A stretch of DNA of 25,116 bases from Zygophlyctis sp. KS116 (GCA_054661495.1 BAAFSQ010000140.1:1-25116); one strand, 5' to 3'. Positions 1 through 8,411 are shown, counted from the first letter of the stretch. The notes: generated by a model from the letters alone, not told the origin. Made by a program: numbers and translations.

Positions 1-1
1 T

Positions 2-525
2 AGTAAATATGCGGATTTTGGGGATTCCGATTTTGTAGATCCAGACTTAATAGAGTCAGACTTGGTAGAGTCAGACTATCAAGTAGATTCTTCAGTTGAA
101 ATTGGATCAATTGTATTTGTTGATTTAGCGTCGTGTAATGCTCAAAGCATTCTTTCTGTATCTTCTTTTCTAGTCACTCCTGATCCTCCTAAAGTGGGAC
201 AGAATTTAACTATTATTGCTAGTGGAATACTAAGTTCACCGATTGTAAATGGAGCTACTCTACATATTACTGTAAAACTAGGTTTTATCTCTTTACTTGA
301 TCAAACTCAGAATTTATGTGATCTTACAGGAGAAAATGGTATTAAATGTCCAATCAGTGTTGGTCAACATGATATTAAGGCTGGATTTCCAATTCCTGCT
401 ATTGCACCAAAGGTAATAATTTAGAAAAAATAATTCAAAAGCAAACTTATAAATTGCTATTAAGTGCAAAGAATCCTGATGGATCTGATATTCTATGTCT
501 GGCTGGTAGTATTAAATTAACTTGA
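2..525 (+). CDS. ML-domain lipid transfer protein (PG/PI-TP, NPC2-like), 5' partial
   Basis: Two exons (2-412, 442-525) flank a 29-nt intron (413-441, GTAATA...AAAAG, phase 0). The frame is open to the window edge, so the start lies upstream; the TAG at 1-3 could be an intron acceptor. The visible part begins with a short acidic stretch of repeated DSD/ESD units. It then matches the MD-2-related lipid-recognition (ML) fold of fungal phosphatidylglycerol/phosphatidylinositol transfer proteins: VTPDPPKVGQNLTI, then a strand pattern ending NLCDLTG...KCP, then IPAIAPK, and after splicing a last strand with ILCLAG. The paired cysteines expected to form disulfides are present. The family binds phospholipid or sterol in a beta-sandwich cavity, usually secreted or in the vacuole lumen. 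A signal peptide cannot be judged because the N-terminus is missing. The downstream ThrRS ATG is only 40 nt away. Confidence 0.8.
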
Positions 526-565
526 ATATTTTAGCTATTGAGTGAGTTTGAGGCGAGGAGTTGTA

Positions 566-2656
566 ATGAGCAAAATACTTGTTGGTCATCGTTTAAAGAT
601 TTGGAAAGATCAATTAAGAGGAAGGGAAATTGATAAGATCAGGATTAAATTTGGCGATGAATCTATAATGGTTGCTAGAAATTTAACTCGTCCGATGGAT
701 TTGAAAAAAGTTACCAAAGGTTTAACGGCAAAGATTGATAATCAGTTATGGGATATGGGAAAGCCTTTTGATAGAGATTGTAATTTGGAAATTGTTCCTG
801 AAGAGCATGCAATGCAATCAGAATATGCTGCATTACTTGGAAACTCTGGAGCAGTCTTGTTGGGAAGCGCATTGGAAAAAACACATCCAGATCTTGTTTT
901 GGGATCAGAAAGTAAGGATGTAAATCCATTTTATTTGGATCTCGGTCTTTATCAGCCTAAAGATTTAAAGCATTTAAATAGGAAACAATTGATTAATTTG
1001 TCAAACTTTGCACAGCAACTAGGAAAAGAATGTTTACCGTTTGAAAGAATGGATGTTGAAGTTGATGTCGCAAAGGAAATATTTAGATATTCGCCTCTAA
1101 AAAGTTCAATTTTGTCGAAAATGGATGGTTTAATTCCATTAGTTAAACTTGGAAACTTTATTGATATTTCAAATGGGCCATTGGTTGCGCATTCTGGGCA
1201 AGTTTCTGCTGTAAGATGTCTCGAATCAAGTGCTGCAATATTTAAAGCAGATTCAGGAGATATAAATGTGAATAGACTTCATTCAGTAGCATTTCCTACA
1301 CAAGAATCATTACAAAAATGGCTCAATAATAAAGAGAGTATGGTCAAATTAGATCATCGCCATATTGGAAAAGAGCAAAAGCTATTTTATATGCATCCTT
1401 TATCTCCAGGTTCTATTTTTATGCTGCCTCATGGTGTTCGAATTGTCAATAGACTGCTAGAATATTTAAGAAGTCAGTACCGCACTTTTGGATATCATGA
1501 AGTTATTTCTCCCCTTTTATTTAATAAGGCGTTATGGGAATGTTCAGGTCATTGGGAAAATTATAAAGAAGATATGTTTATGATTAATCAAATTGAACAG
1601 TCTTTGGGTACTGAAGTATCTGAAAATCTTGAAATGGGATTAAAGCCCATGAATTGCCCTGGCCATTGTCTTATATATGGGAGTGAAAGTCGTTCCTATC
1701 GTGATTTGCCTCTTCGTTATGCTGACTTTAGTCCTCTTCATAGGTATAGACATATTCAAAAAACTAAAAATAGGAATGAAGAAACAGGGGCTTTAACAGG
1801 ATTAACGAGAGTCCGTAAATTTCATCAAGATGATGGTCATATTTTCTGTCGAGCTGACCAGATTGAGCAGGAAATATCTGCAACTTTAGAATTTGTTCAA
1901 AAAGTGTATTCTATTCTAGGATTTCCAAGTCTCAAATTTTGTTTATCTACTCGCCCTCAAAAATACATGGGTAAACTTCAGGACTGGACAAATGCCGAAA
2001 CAGCTCTAGTGTCTGCATTGAAAAAAAACAATATTGATTATTCTATTAATGAAGGAGATGGTGCATTTTATGGACCAAAGATTGATATACTTGTAAAGGA
2101 TTCATTTGGAAAAAGCCACCAAACTGCCACTGTGCAGCTTGATTTCCAGCTACCCGAGCGTTTTAATCTTGAATTCACAAATAAGCAGGACAGTTTGGAG
2201 AGACCCATAATAATTCATCGTGCTGTGCTGGGATCATTGGAGAGAATGATGGCTATTTTAATCGAGCATTATCAGGGCAAATGGCCGTTTTGGCTATCAC
2301 CACGTCAAGGACTAGTAATGTCAGTTGGTGAAGAATTTAATAATTATGCAGTCGAAGTTGCTAATTTTCTTTCGACAAATGGAAGTTTTTCTGGAGAAAT
2401 TATTACAGGATTACCAGATCGATCAACCAGTGAATATTATTTCATTGATACTGATATTTCTGAAAGAACATTGAAAAAGAAGGTTCATGAAGCGCAATCT
2501 CGAGCATATAACTTTATGATCATTGTAGGAAAGGAAGAGTATACATCAAAAACAGTTTCTATTCGAGCACGCGGCATGGGTAATTCCGAGGTGAAAAAGT
2601 TATCACTGATTGATGCATTGTCATATTTCAAAGAACAGTTTAATAAAAAAGCTTGA
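566..2656 (+). CDS. Threonyl-tRNA synthetase with degenerate editing site
   Basis: Exons 566-1743 and 1774-2656 give 686 aa. It charges tRNA-Thr with threonine. Domain order: N-terminal TGS-like N1 (about 25-75), N2 additional/editing domain (about 85-235), class II core, anticodon-binding domain (about 580-686). In the core, MNCPGH (Cys364), LHRNE (His392) and HRAVLGS carry the zinc ligands; motif 2 continues into GALTGLTRVRKF. The 30-nt intron 1744-1773 has no stop and keeps frame; unspliced it would insert ten residues between R393 and N394 of motif 2. In N2 the family HxxxH motif reads NSGAV (93-97) and the downstream CxxxH reads SNGPL (202-206), so all four editing residues are replaced. 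Whether it serves cytosol or mitochondria is unclear; no clear presequence follows this ATG. It is longer than yeast Mst1, which lacks N1/N2, and shorter than cytosolic enzymes. Confidence 0.95.
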   Translation: MSKILVGHRLKIWKDQLRGREIDKIRIKFGDESIMVARNLTRPMDLKKVTKGLTAKIDNQLWDMGKPFDRDCNLEIVPEEHAMQSEYAALLGNSGAVLLGSALEKTHPDLVLGSESKDVNPFYLDLGLYQPKDLKHLNRKQLINLSNFAQQLGKECLPFERMDVEVDVAKEIFRYSPLKSSILSKMDGLIPLVKLGNFIDISNGPLVAHSGQVSAVRCLESSAAIFKADSGDINVNRLHSVAFPTQESLQKWLNNKESMVKLDHRHIGKEQKLFYMHPLSPGSIFMLPHGVRIVNRLLEYLRSQYRTFGYHEVISPLLFNKALWECSGHWENYKEDMFMINQIEQSLGTEVSENLEMGLKPMNCPGHCLIYGSESRSYRDLPLRYADFSPLHRYRHIQKTKNRNEETGALTGLTRVRKFHQDDGHIFCRADQIEQEISATLEFVQKVYSILGFPSLKFCLSTRPQKYMGKLQDWTNAETALVSALKKNNIDYSINEGDGAFYGPKIDILVKDSFGKSHQTATVQLDFQLPERFNLEFTNKQDSLERPIIIHRAVLGSLERMMAILIEHYQGKWPFWLSPRQGLVMSVGEEFNNYAVEVANFLSTNGSFSGEIITGLPDRSTSEYYFIDTDISERTLKKKVHEAQSRAYNFMIIVGKEEYTSKTVSIRARGMGNSEVKKLSLIDALSYFKEQFNKKA

Positions 2657-2789
2657 TCATATTATCTCTTGACGCAAGCTTTAATCTTAGCAAGATGTCC
2701 TGGTCAAGGGCACAATTATTCCCACAATTTCTCTAAAATAAAAACCGCAGCAAATTGTTGTAAATAAACGCGCATTTCTTATTTTCGGT
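2657..2789 (+). promoter_or_regulatory. Probable U2 snRNA promoter region
   Basis: This 133-nt stretch between the ThrRS stop and the inferred U2 5' end has no ORF. A TATA-like run (TAAATAAAC, about 2761-2769) lies about 25-30 nt upstream of the predicted snRNA start, as expected for a pol II snRNA promoter with a TATA-type element. A GC-containing proximal block (AACCGCAGCA region, about 2744-2754) could be an upstream element, but I recognise no known consensus. The assignment rests on position only. Confidence 0.35.
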
Positions 2790-2977
2790 ATCCTCTCTTG
2801 CCTATTGGCTAAGATCAAGTGTAGTATCTGTTCTATTCAGTGTAACAACTGAATTTTCTGGCATAGCCAGAAGAGTTGTTAAACTTATTTTTGTGATTTG
2901 CTTGATGACGATGTGCTTGCACTAGTCTCTTGCACCGGTGTCCTCAGTCTCGCACTACCTCTGAGTGACGCCAAGAC
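2790..2977 (+). ncRNA. U2 spliceosomal snRNA
   Basis: Part of the 433-nt gene-free stretch 2657-3089. It carries the near-universal U2 core: stem-loop I (TTGCCTATTGGC), then GGCTAAGATCAAGTG, with the branch-site recognition element GTAGTA at 2821-2826 followed by TCTGTTCT. Stem IIa is TTCAGTG..CAACTGAA, as in yeast; stem IIb is TTCTGGCATAGCCAGAA; the Sm site ATTTTTGTG is at 2887-2895. The 3' hairpin (about 2937-2973) pairs GGTGTCCTCAG with CTGAGTGACGCC around a loop containing CGCACTACCT, resembling the stem-loop IV that U2B''/U2A' bind. The inferred length, about 188 nt, equals human U2. The 5' end was set by counting back from GGCTAAG as in human and yeast U2; the 3' end is approximate. U2 pairs with the intron branch point; about 42 introns were placed in this window. 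Confidence 0.95.
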
Positions 2978-3089
2978 CATTTCTTTAGTCTAAATAACCC
3001 TAAACCTAAACATGACTTCATTTTGAATCTTTTCTTTATAGTATCGGACATGTGTTATATAGGACAAAATAAATTTATTTGTAAAAATT

Positions 3090-3671
3090 CTATAAAAGTC
3101 TCCAATTTTTATGATTTAAATTGATAAAATCTTTTTCTGATGCTATTCGGACCAAATACTTTTCTAAATATTCCAATTCATGATCTTGTTGATAAACTTT
3201 AAATGGTGAAATCTTTAATCCCTGATCAGGATTTAGACTAAAATTCCCTTGATTATCATCTACATGAATTGTATTATGAGCATTAAAATTTTTGAATTGA
3301 TTCCAAATAATTTCTAATGCCTTGACTGAAACTTTCCTCCCATCATTTGCTTTAATTTTGAAAATAAAACTCTTGTCCAAAACAGCAATAATTTTATACT
3401 GAGTATTCAATAACCCGATCGCCTGTAATTTCATAGTCAGAAACTTTATTGGATTATTTGACCAGATAATAATATCATAATATTCTCCAACTTTTACCAA
3501 GAAATCATGTAAGCCTGGTCTTAACTTTTGCGATAATTGCTCAACTTGCGCATTCCCATCCCATAATGTATAATCTAGATCTAAAACCAGCAACTTCTTT
3601 CCTGGTCTTGGGGGAGAAATCAGGGGAATTGGCAATTCTCTAATTGCACTCAACAAATTCTCTTTTGACAT
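3090..3671 (-). CDS. UBLCP1-like HAD phosphatase lacking the ubiquitin-like domain
   Basis: Intronless, 193 aa. It matches the C-terminal phosphatase half of UBLCP1 (ubiquitin-like domain-containing CTD phosphatase 1), which dephosphorylates the nuclear proteasome regulatory particle in animals. Visible landmarks: PPRPGKKLLVLDLDYTLWDG with the DxDxT catalytic motif, IIIWSNNP (motif II serine region), KALEIIW, VDDNQGNFSLNP (acidic motif III/IV) and the diagnostic C-terminus LNHKNW. The animal protein has about 100 more N-terminal residues forming the UBL. Here only about 25 residues precede the core, and the next gene's ATG lies 8 nt upstream on the other strand, so there is no room for a UBL unless it is encoded across coilin. 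The start is the only ATG before the motif; an in-frame TTG just upstream was not used. Confidence 0.85.
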   Translation of the reverse strand: MSKENLLSAIRELPIPLISPPRPGKKLLVLDLDYTLWDGNAQVEQLSQKLRPGLHDFLVKVGEYYDIIIWSNNPIKFLTMKLQAIGLLNTQYKIIAVLDKSFIFKIKANDGRKVSVKALEIIWNQFKNFNAHNTIHVDDNQGNFSLNPDQGLKISPFKVYQQDHELEYLEKYLVRIASEKDFINLNHKNWRLL

Positions 3672-3679
3672 CAAATTTG
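3672..3679. promoter_or_regulatory. 8-nt spacer between divergent start codons
   Basis: Only 8 nt separate the UBLCP1-like ATG (minus, 3671) from the coilin ATG (plus, 3680). Each promoter and 5' UTR must therefore lie inside the other gene's coding sequence, unless unseen upstream exons exist. Seen directly; the regulatory meaning is inference. Confidence 0.5.
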
Positions 3680-4996
3680 ATGAGAGTTAAACTAGATAAT
3701 AGTGAATTTGGGATTCCCAACTGTTGGTATAACATTACTAGAAAGCATTCAAGGATAGAGGATCTGATTTCTGATCTGACCATCAAGTTTGATTTGCCTG
3801 AAATTCAATTGGAAATTGATGGTTTTTTACTCTTGGAGAATGAATTGACTCTAGATCTGCTCAGAGAAAATGATCTCATAAGTGTCATTCATAAATCTAG
3901 GAAAAGATTATGTACTTTAAAGGCAGTAGAGAAGGGATCGGGAGAGAATGCAATGAGTTTAGAGTCTGGAAAAGTGGATGGTTCTGATTTGAAAGAATTA
4001 AAACCAGGTGTTGTATCTAGGACCTTTTTAGAGTCTGAATCATCATCAGAAGGTTCATCAGATTCATCAGAAGGTTCATCAGATTCATCAGATCAGGTTG
4101 AAAATTCAAAAAAAATAGTCGAGTCAGTTAAAGAATCAGATGATTCAAGCTCAGATAGTGATTCAGAGTCTAGTGGTTCTTCAGGTTCTGTATCAGAAAG
4201 TGATCAGGAATCATCAGTGGATTCTGCTAAAACAGTTACGCAAGATGTAACGGTTCCACCAGTCATGTCATATTATATAAATCCTCCAATGTCTTTAGTC
4301 GGGAAGAATAAAAGAAAATTGGTTCCAAAAATGTTGAATCAGGAGAGAGTGCATCTGCATTTTGAAGGAATAGAAAAGTCTACAGTTCAAGGAGATAATA
4401 AGGCTCAGGAAGAGGAGATTAAGGCTCCGGATAATGTGGTATTCTCAACAGTTAGATTATATGATGATGAACCTAGTGTGCAGCATTTATCAGCATCTCA
4501 GAAAAGAAGAATTCGTCGTAAAAAGGCACAAATATACAAGACACTAGAATCTCTAAATAATTTCAATGATAAAGATGATGGGGGGATTCCTAAAGAACAG
4601 GGTTTAGAATTACAACAGTCTATTACAAATATTTCTCAAAATGATGAATCTCAAAATAATAATAACAGGGGTTCTGGTATTACTAATATTTCAGAATTAA
4701 TTCCTGGAAAGAAGATTGCGTATCAAATCTTGGAAATGTCTTTTTCTTATCAACCTGAAATTTCTGGTTATATGGAAGCTATAGTAATGGCAATAGACTA
4801 TTTAAACAAAATGGTAACTCTAAAAAGTCTTGAAACAATTCAACAAGAAGCTTCAATGGAAGAAGTAGATGGACAGGAAACTCCTTTTCGTAAATTTGAA
4901 TTACCGCCAGATGATGATTATACTCCTATGGCACCTCAAAATGAAGTATTCATAGTTTGTTTTAATGATTTGATTTCAGTAAAAATACTCGAATAA
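3680..4996 (+). CDS. Coilin-like protein (Cajal body scaffold)
   Basis: Intronless, 438 aa. The N-terminal 75 residues resemble the coilin N-terminal self-association domain (CWYNITRKHSRIEDLISDL...LENELTLDLLRENDLISV). A long Ser/Asp/Glu-rich linker follows (about 110-190), with a near-tandem repeat at DNA level (TCAGAAGGTTCATCAGATTC). A short basic block KNKRKLVPK and a VHLHF motif come next. The C-terminus (about 340-438) resembles coilin's atypical Tudor domain: ELIPGKKIAYQILEMSFSYQ, PEISGY, MEAIVMAID, FELPPDDDYTP. Coilin organises snRNP maturation; U2 snRNA, a classical Cajal-body RNA, lies about 700 nt upstream. Coilin is absent from Saccharomyces. The start at 3680 was chosen because an upstream in-frame TTG at 3644 would run into the divergent gene. 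It converges with the cis-prenyltransferase gene with a 10-nt gap. Confidence 0.8.
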   Translation: MRVKLDNSEFGIPNCWYNITRKHSRIEDLISDLTIKFDLPEIQLEIDGFLLLENELTLDLLRENDLISVIHKSRKRLCTLKAVEKGSGENAMSLESGKVDGSDLKELKPGVVSRTFLESESSSEGSSDSSEGSSDSSDQVENSKKIVESVKESDDSSSDSDSESSGSSGSVSESDQESSVDSAKTVTQDVTVPPVMSYYINPPMSLVGKNKRKLVPKMLNQERVHLHFEGIEKSTVQGDNKAQEEEIKAPDNVVFSTVRLYDDEPSVQHLSASQKRRIRRKKAQIYKTLESLNNFNDKDDGGIPKEQGLELQQSITNISQNDESQNNNNRGSGITNISELIPGKKIAYQILEMSFSYQPEISGYMEAIVMAIDYLNKMVTLKSLETIQQEASMEEVDGQETPFRKFELPPDDDYTPMAPQNEVFIVCFNDLISVKILE

Positions 4997-5006
4997 AAAA
5001 ACCATA

Positions 5007-5906
5007 TTAATGATTTAGAGGATTCTTGATTCTGTCGTTTCTGAGCCATGTGAGAAATTTTGAAATTCTTTCTTGAGATGCAAGAGACCTTTTTTTATTA
5101 TCATCTTTTGACTTGAATGAGCTGAAAATAAAATAAAATTGAAATAATAAAATAGCTTGAAACATATCCCAAAAAGTGAAATTTGGCCATAAAACTGGAG
5201 TAAAATAAATTAAACATGCTTCAGAAGCCTGCCAAAGCATATAATCACTTAATCTAATTTCTCCCGATGTTCTAATCAACATTTGAAGAGGAGGAAGATC
5301 ACCAGAAAAAAGAGATTCAGAGATTAGATCATCATCAATATCATTTAATTCCAGCAATCCTTCTTGATATCCTTCTTTAATATCATTCATCGCAGTCACT
5401 ATTTCATGACTAGAAGTGTAAGGACAGCAAATATTTAGGACTGCCTTATTATTATTCCTTGTTGCATTCATTGCTTTTACAGCAGCAAGCTGGACAGCTT
5501 TTGGCAACATTTTTAGGGATCCTGAAACTCTGATACGAATCCCTAATCTATCCACTAATGAACTGATTTTAATAAAAAGATGATTCACCTATGCTTTGAG
5601 AATTCTTCGAATTTTGTTCTTGCGAGTTCCATTAAATCTTGAACTTCTTCAGGTTTTCTATTAAAGTTTTCTATACTAAATGCATAAACTGAAACTGCCC
5701 TGACTCCTAATTTTAAGCATATATCTAAAATCTTAATTTTGAAAAATCATTAAAATTACATTTTCCAATTGATTGAATCCTGCTGCATGACCCATTGATG
5801 TTTGAATAGAATTAATTTTTGCATACCTTCTATTCCCATCCATGATAAATGCAATGTGTTCTGGTATAATACCCCATTTTATGCAAGAAATAGCAAGTGA
5901 TTGCAT
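5007..5906 (-). CDS. cis-prenyltransferase, dehydrodolichyl diphosphate synthase (Rer2/DHDDS type)
   Basis: Three exons on the minus strand: 5906-5760, 5731-5589 and 5562-5007, giving 281 aa; introns are 28 and 26 nt. It elongates farnesyl diphosphate to dolichol-size polyprenyl diphosphate at the ER for protein glycosylation. Region I is [14 protein letters not shown], with catalytic Asp23; splicing restores [19 protein letters not shown] (region III); exon 3 carries YTSSHEI and [17 protein letters not shown] followed by [11 protein letters not shown] (region V). The C-terminus ends in a basic tail with no RxG motif. In eukaryotes that motif sits on the Nus1/NgBR partner, so a heterodimer is likely. 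The start is the first ATG after the kinase stop (16-nt gap); residues align with the human DHDDS N-terminus. Confidence 0.93.
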
Positions 5907-5922
5907 CCAATTTTTAAAAGTT

Positions 5923-7006
5923 TCAAGTAAATTTTTCTTGCAACCAGTTGTCAACTTTAGAGTCGTCTTCTTCTGTCCATTCCAACCATTTTTCATTTAA
6001 TAATTGATCTATATCAGGTCTTTGAGATGGATCTTTTTGTAGACTATGTACATTAATAAAAAAAATTACCATTTAGATATAAAACCACGACAATCATTCG
6101 ACACTCTTGCTGAAGTTAATGGTATTGGTTCTAAGCATATTGCATTAAACAATGCAAAAATAGAATCAAGATTCTTGAAAGGATATTCTCCAGATGCTAT
6201 TTCCAATGCACAGATTCCTAAACTGAAGACATCAGAGACTGATAACGATTCAACTTGATCAGCTAGAACACGTTCAGGAGCCATATACGCCATAGATCCA
6301 ACATCTATAAGTCCCTTTTTGGCTTTGAACCGATCACTTAATTTTCTTGATACTCCAAAATCACCTACCAATCATATCAAATTATAATTTACATAATTTA
6401 ACTATTCCAGCCTTTGACAATAGAATATTTGAAGGCTTAATATCCCCATGAATAATTTCTAGTGTATCCTTGAGATAATTTAATCCTCTCAATACGCTGA
6501 ATATAATCAGTTTAAGAACAGCTTCTGAGATTCCTGAGCTGATCAATGAATCAATCGATGCATCCATTAATTCTATACAAAAGTAAACCTTTGATTCTCT
6601 AAAAAATGCACAGTAGAAATCAATAATATACGGACTTTTAGAAGATGTTAGAATATGTAATTCAATTTGAATTTGCCGCAATGAAAGCTCATCAGAATGG
6701 AATTGAATTTCTTTAAATGCCTAATCATAAAATCTATAGTTTTACCATTGATTGCCTTGTTGGCCGATGATATACTTTATATACTGATGCATAATTCCCC
6801 TTTCCCAATATCTCTAATTTCAGAAATTCATTAAACGATTTAGTTTCGCTCTTTGAGTTTCCATACCAAGTTTCGGACAAGAACGTTCCATTGAGTTTGA
6901 GTCCTAAAAAAGGATCAATTAATGATGATAACTCAGGAGAAATAAGAGATTCATAATCATTAGTTATTGGAGTTGTTTTTATTGCAAGTCCACAAGGATT
7001 CTTCAT
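5923..7006 (-). CDS. MAP kinase kinase-like protein kinase (non-RD)
   Basis: Four exons: 7006-6746, 6720-6393, 6364-6070, 6043-5923 (introns 25, 28, 26 nt), 334 aa. It aligns end to end with MAPKKs of the Wis1/Pbs2/Mkk type: P-loop LGKGNYASVYKV (67-78), MAFKEI with ATP lysine K90, SPYIIDFYCAFF, ELMDASIDSL, DFGVS (198-202), YMAPERV, SDVFSLGICALEIASGEYPF, then CLQKDPSQRPDIDQLL. The catalytic-loop HRD reads HGD (178-180). The two activation-loop Ser/Thr of MAPKKs align with R208 and K212. The N-terminal 60 residues have no recognisable docking motif. An alternative start at 7036 would overlap the Sua5 stop by 16 nt; 7006 leaves a 14-nt gap, like the gap downstream. The pathway is unknown; the MAPKK family phosphorylates MAP kinases on TxY. 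Confidence 0.9.
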
Positions 7007-7020
7007 GGAAAAAGCCTGTG

Positions 7021-8062
7021 TTAAACAATCTGCCATGCAGCTTTTCTTAATCTATTCATGATTCCCAATCCTATATCTTTTTCTGATATTCCTTGAACAA
7101 AAAGTGCAGATAAATCTTGACTTTCCATATATAAAAGTCCATTAAAAAGACCTTGAGCTATTTCAGTTGGAGAGTCTCCTAAATGCAAATGAACTACTTG
7201 CAAATCATTAGATTTAAAATCTATAGATTGATTTGTACTTAGTATTCCTATTCTTTTTCCTTTATAAGTTGAATAAAATTCTTGTAATTTTTGAGACTGA
7301 TTTCCATTTTTTTCTAATAAAATCACTGGAACATTTGGAGTATAATGTCTATAATCAATCTTCAATTTAAACTTACTTATACTTCATTCCTGGAGTTGTC
7401 GGAATTTCAGGATTAGATTTCCATGCCATTGTTATTCTAGAATCAAATTTAGACAGATCCTCTAAACTCACACCACCAGGTCTTAAAATCACTGGTGGAT
7501 CTAGTAATCCATTGACTACAGTTGATTCTATCCCACAAACACAAGGACCTCCATCTAGAATCAAAGGTATTTTACCTTTTAAATCATTATAAACATGCAA
7601 TGCAAGAGTTGGAGAAGGCCTTCCAGAAGTATTAGCCGACGGAGCAGCCAAAGGAAATCCACAAGATTCAATTAATTCAATGGTCCATGGATTTGAAGGC
7701 ATTCTAATAGCCATGACATCTGATCCACCAGTGACAATCGACGGAAGTAAATCTGATTTTGGAAATAGCAGAGTTAGAGGTCCTGGCCAAAATTCCTTGA
7801 CAAGTGACTCATAAAAGGATGATAATGCAGGTTCCTTTAATAGTTTATAAAGCATTTCCAGAGATGAAATATGAATAATAAGAGGATTATCAGACGGTCT
7901 TCCTTTTGCTTGATAAATTTTAGAAATTGCTGATGAATCAAGTGCATTAGCAGCTAGTCCATACACAGTTTCAGTAGGAATAGCAACAACCTCTCCCCTT
8001 CTAAGATATTCCTTTGCTAGATCGATCGAATTTGAATTTGCAGTTGAAATTTGAGTTTCCAT
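7021..8062 (-). CDS. SUA5: Threonylcarbamoyl-AMP synthase (Sua5/YrdC)
   Basis: Two exons, 8062-7377 and 7348-7021 (28-nt intron), 337 aa. It makes threonylcarbamoyl-AMP from threonine, bicarbonate and ATP, for t6A37 of ANN-decoding tRNAs. The YrdC domain (about 15-205) shows VAIPTETVYGLAANA, YQAKGRPSDNPLIIH and PLAAPSANTSGRPSPT, then ILDGGPC and ILRPGGVS. The spliced linker TTPGMKYKHYTP leads into the Sua5-specific C-terminal domain (about 230-337), ending GLGIMNRLRKAAW. The ATG at 8062 is the first in frame; a GTG further upstream was not used. It is the first of three minus-strand genes separated by about 15 nt each. Length is close to that of archaeal and fungal Sua5. Confidence 0.95.
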
Positions 8063-8130
8063 TAAAAACACAGTCACAACCACTATTTTTTGTTTTAAAA
8101 TAGTATTTAACAGTCTGCCTTGGATTCAAA

Positions 8131-8411
8131 ATGTCAAAAAGACTCAAGATTCAAGATAAAAGAGATATCGCATCTATGGCGGTGTTGCTCGGTTTGTCTT
8201 TAATACTGATTCAGATCCTATTGTTGGGGCGTTGGCAGACGCTGATGCTGTTCATGGTTTTCATAAAATTGGTATGGTCACAAGTATATTTTATACATCT
8301 CATACATTACTACACATTATTGTGTCAAGCGATGGAACATTTAAGTTTCTTCACGTTGATGTCGCTTCCCAATATATCGGTGAAGAATTTTTGAACTTTA
8401 TGAGAATATAG
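8131..8411 (+). pseudogene. Remnant of a Crinkler/RHS-type P-loop NTPase gene
   Basis: A fragment resembling the C-terminal half of Crinkler/RHS-type (retrotransposon hot spot) NTPase domains. It has the YGGVARFVF hallmark encoded from 8175, and further on the SHTLLHI...SSDG and ASQYIGEEF pattern that follows it in that family. The Walker A part and the N-terminal header expected upstream cannot fit in the 69 nt between this and the Sua5 start, so the copy is incomplete and looks broken. Crinkler-like effectors are known from oomycetes, Batrachochytrium and Rozella. It is not conserved as an intact gene here; I see no terminal repeats. The family call is from memory of motifs, so moderate. 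Confidence 0.5.

Noticed and set aside
413-424. A 12-nt GTAATAATTTAG intron in the ML gene
   Set aside because: Too short and out of frame; the 29-nt choice ending AAAAG restores the last ML strand.
2994-3012. CCCTAAACCTAAAC resembling telomere repeats
   Set aside because: Only about two imperfect units beside the U2 3' end; too short to call a telomeric tract.
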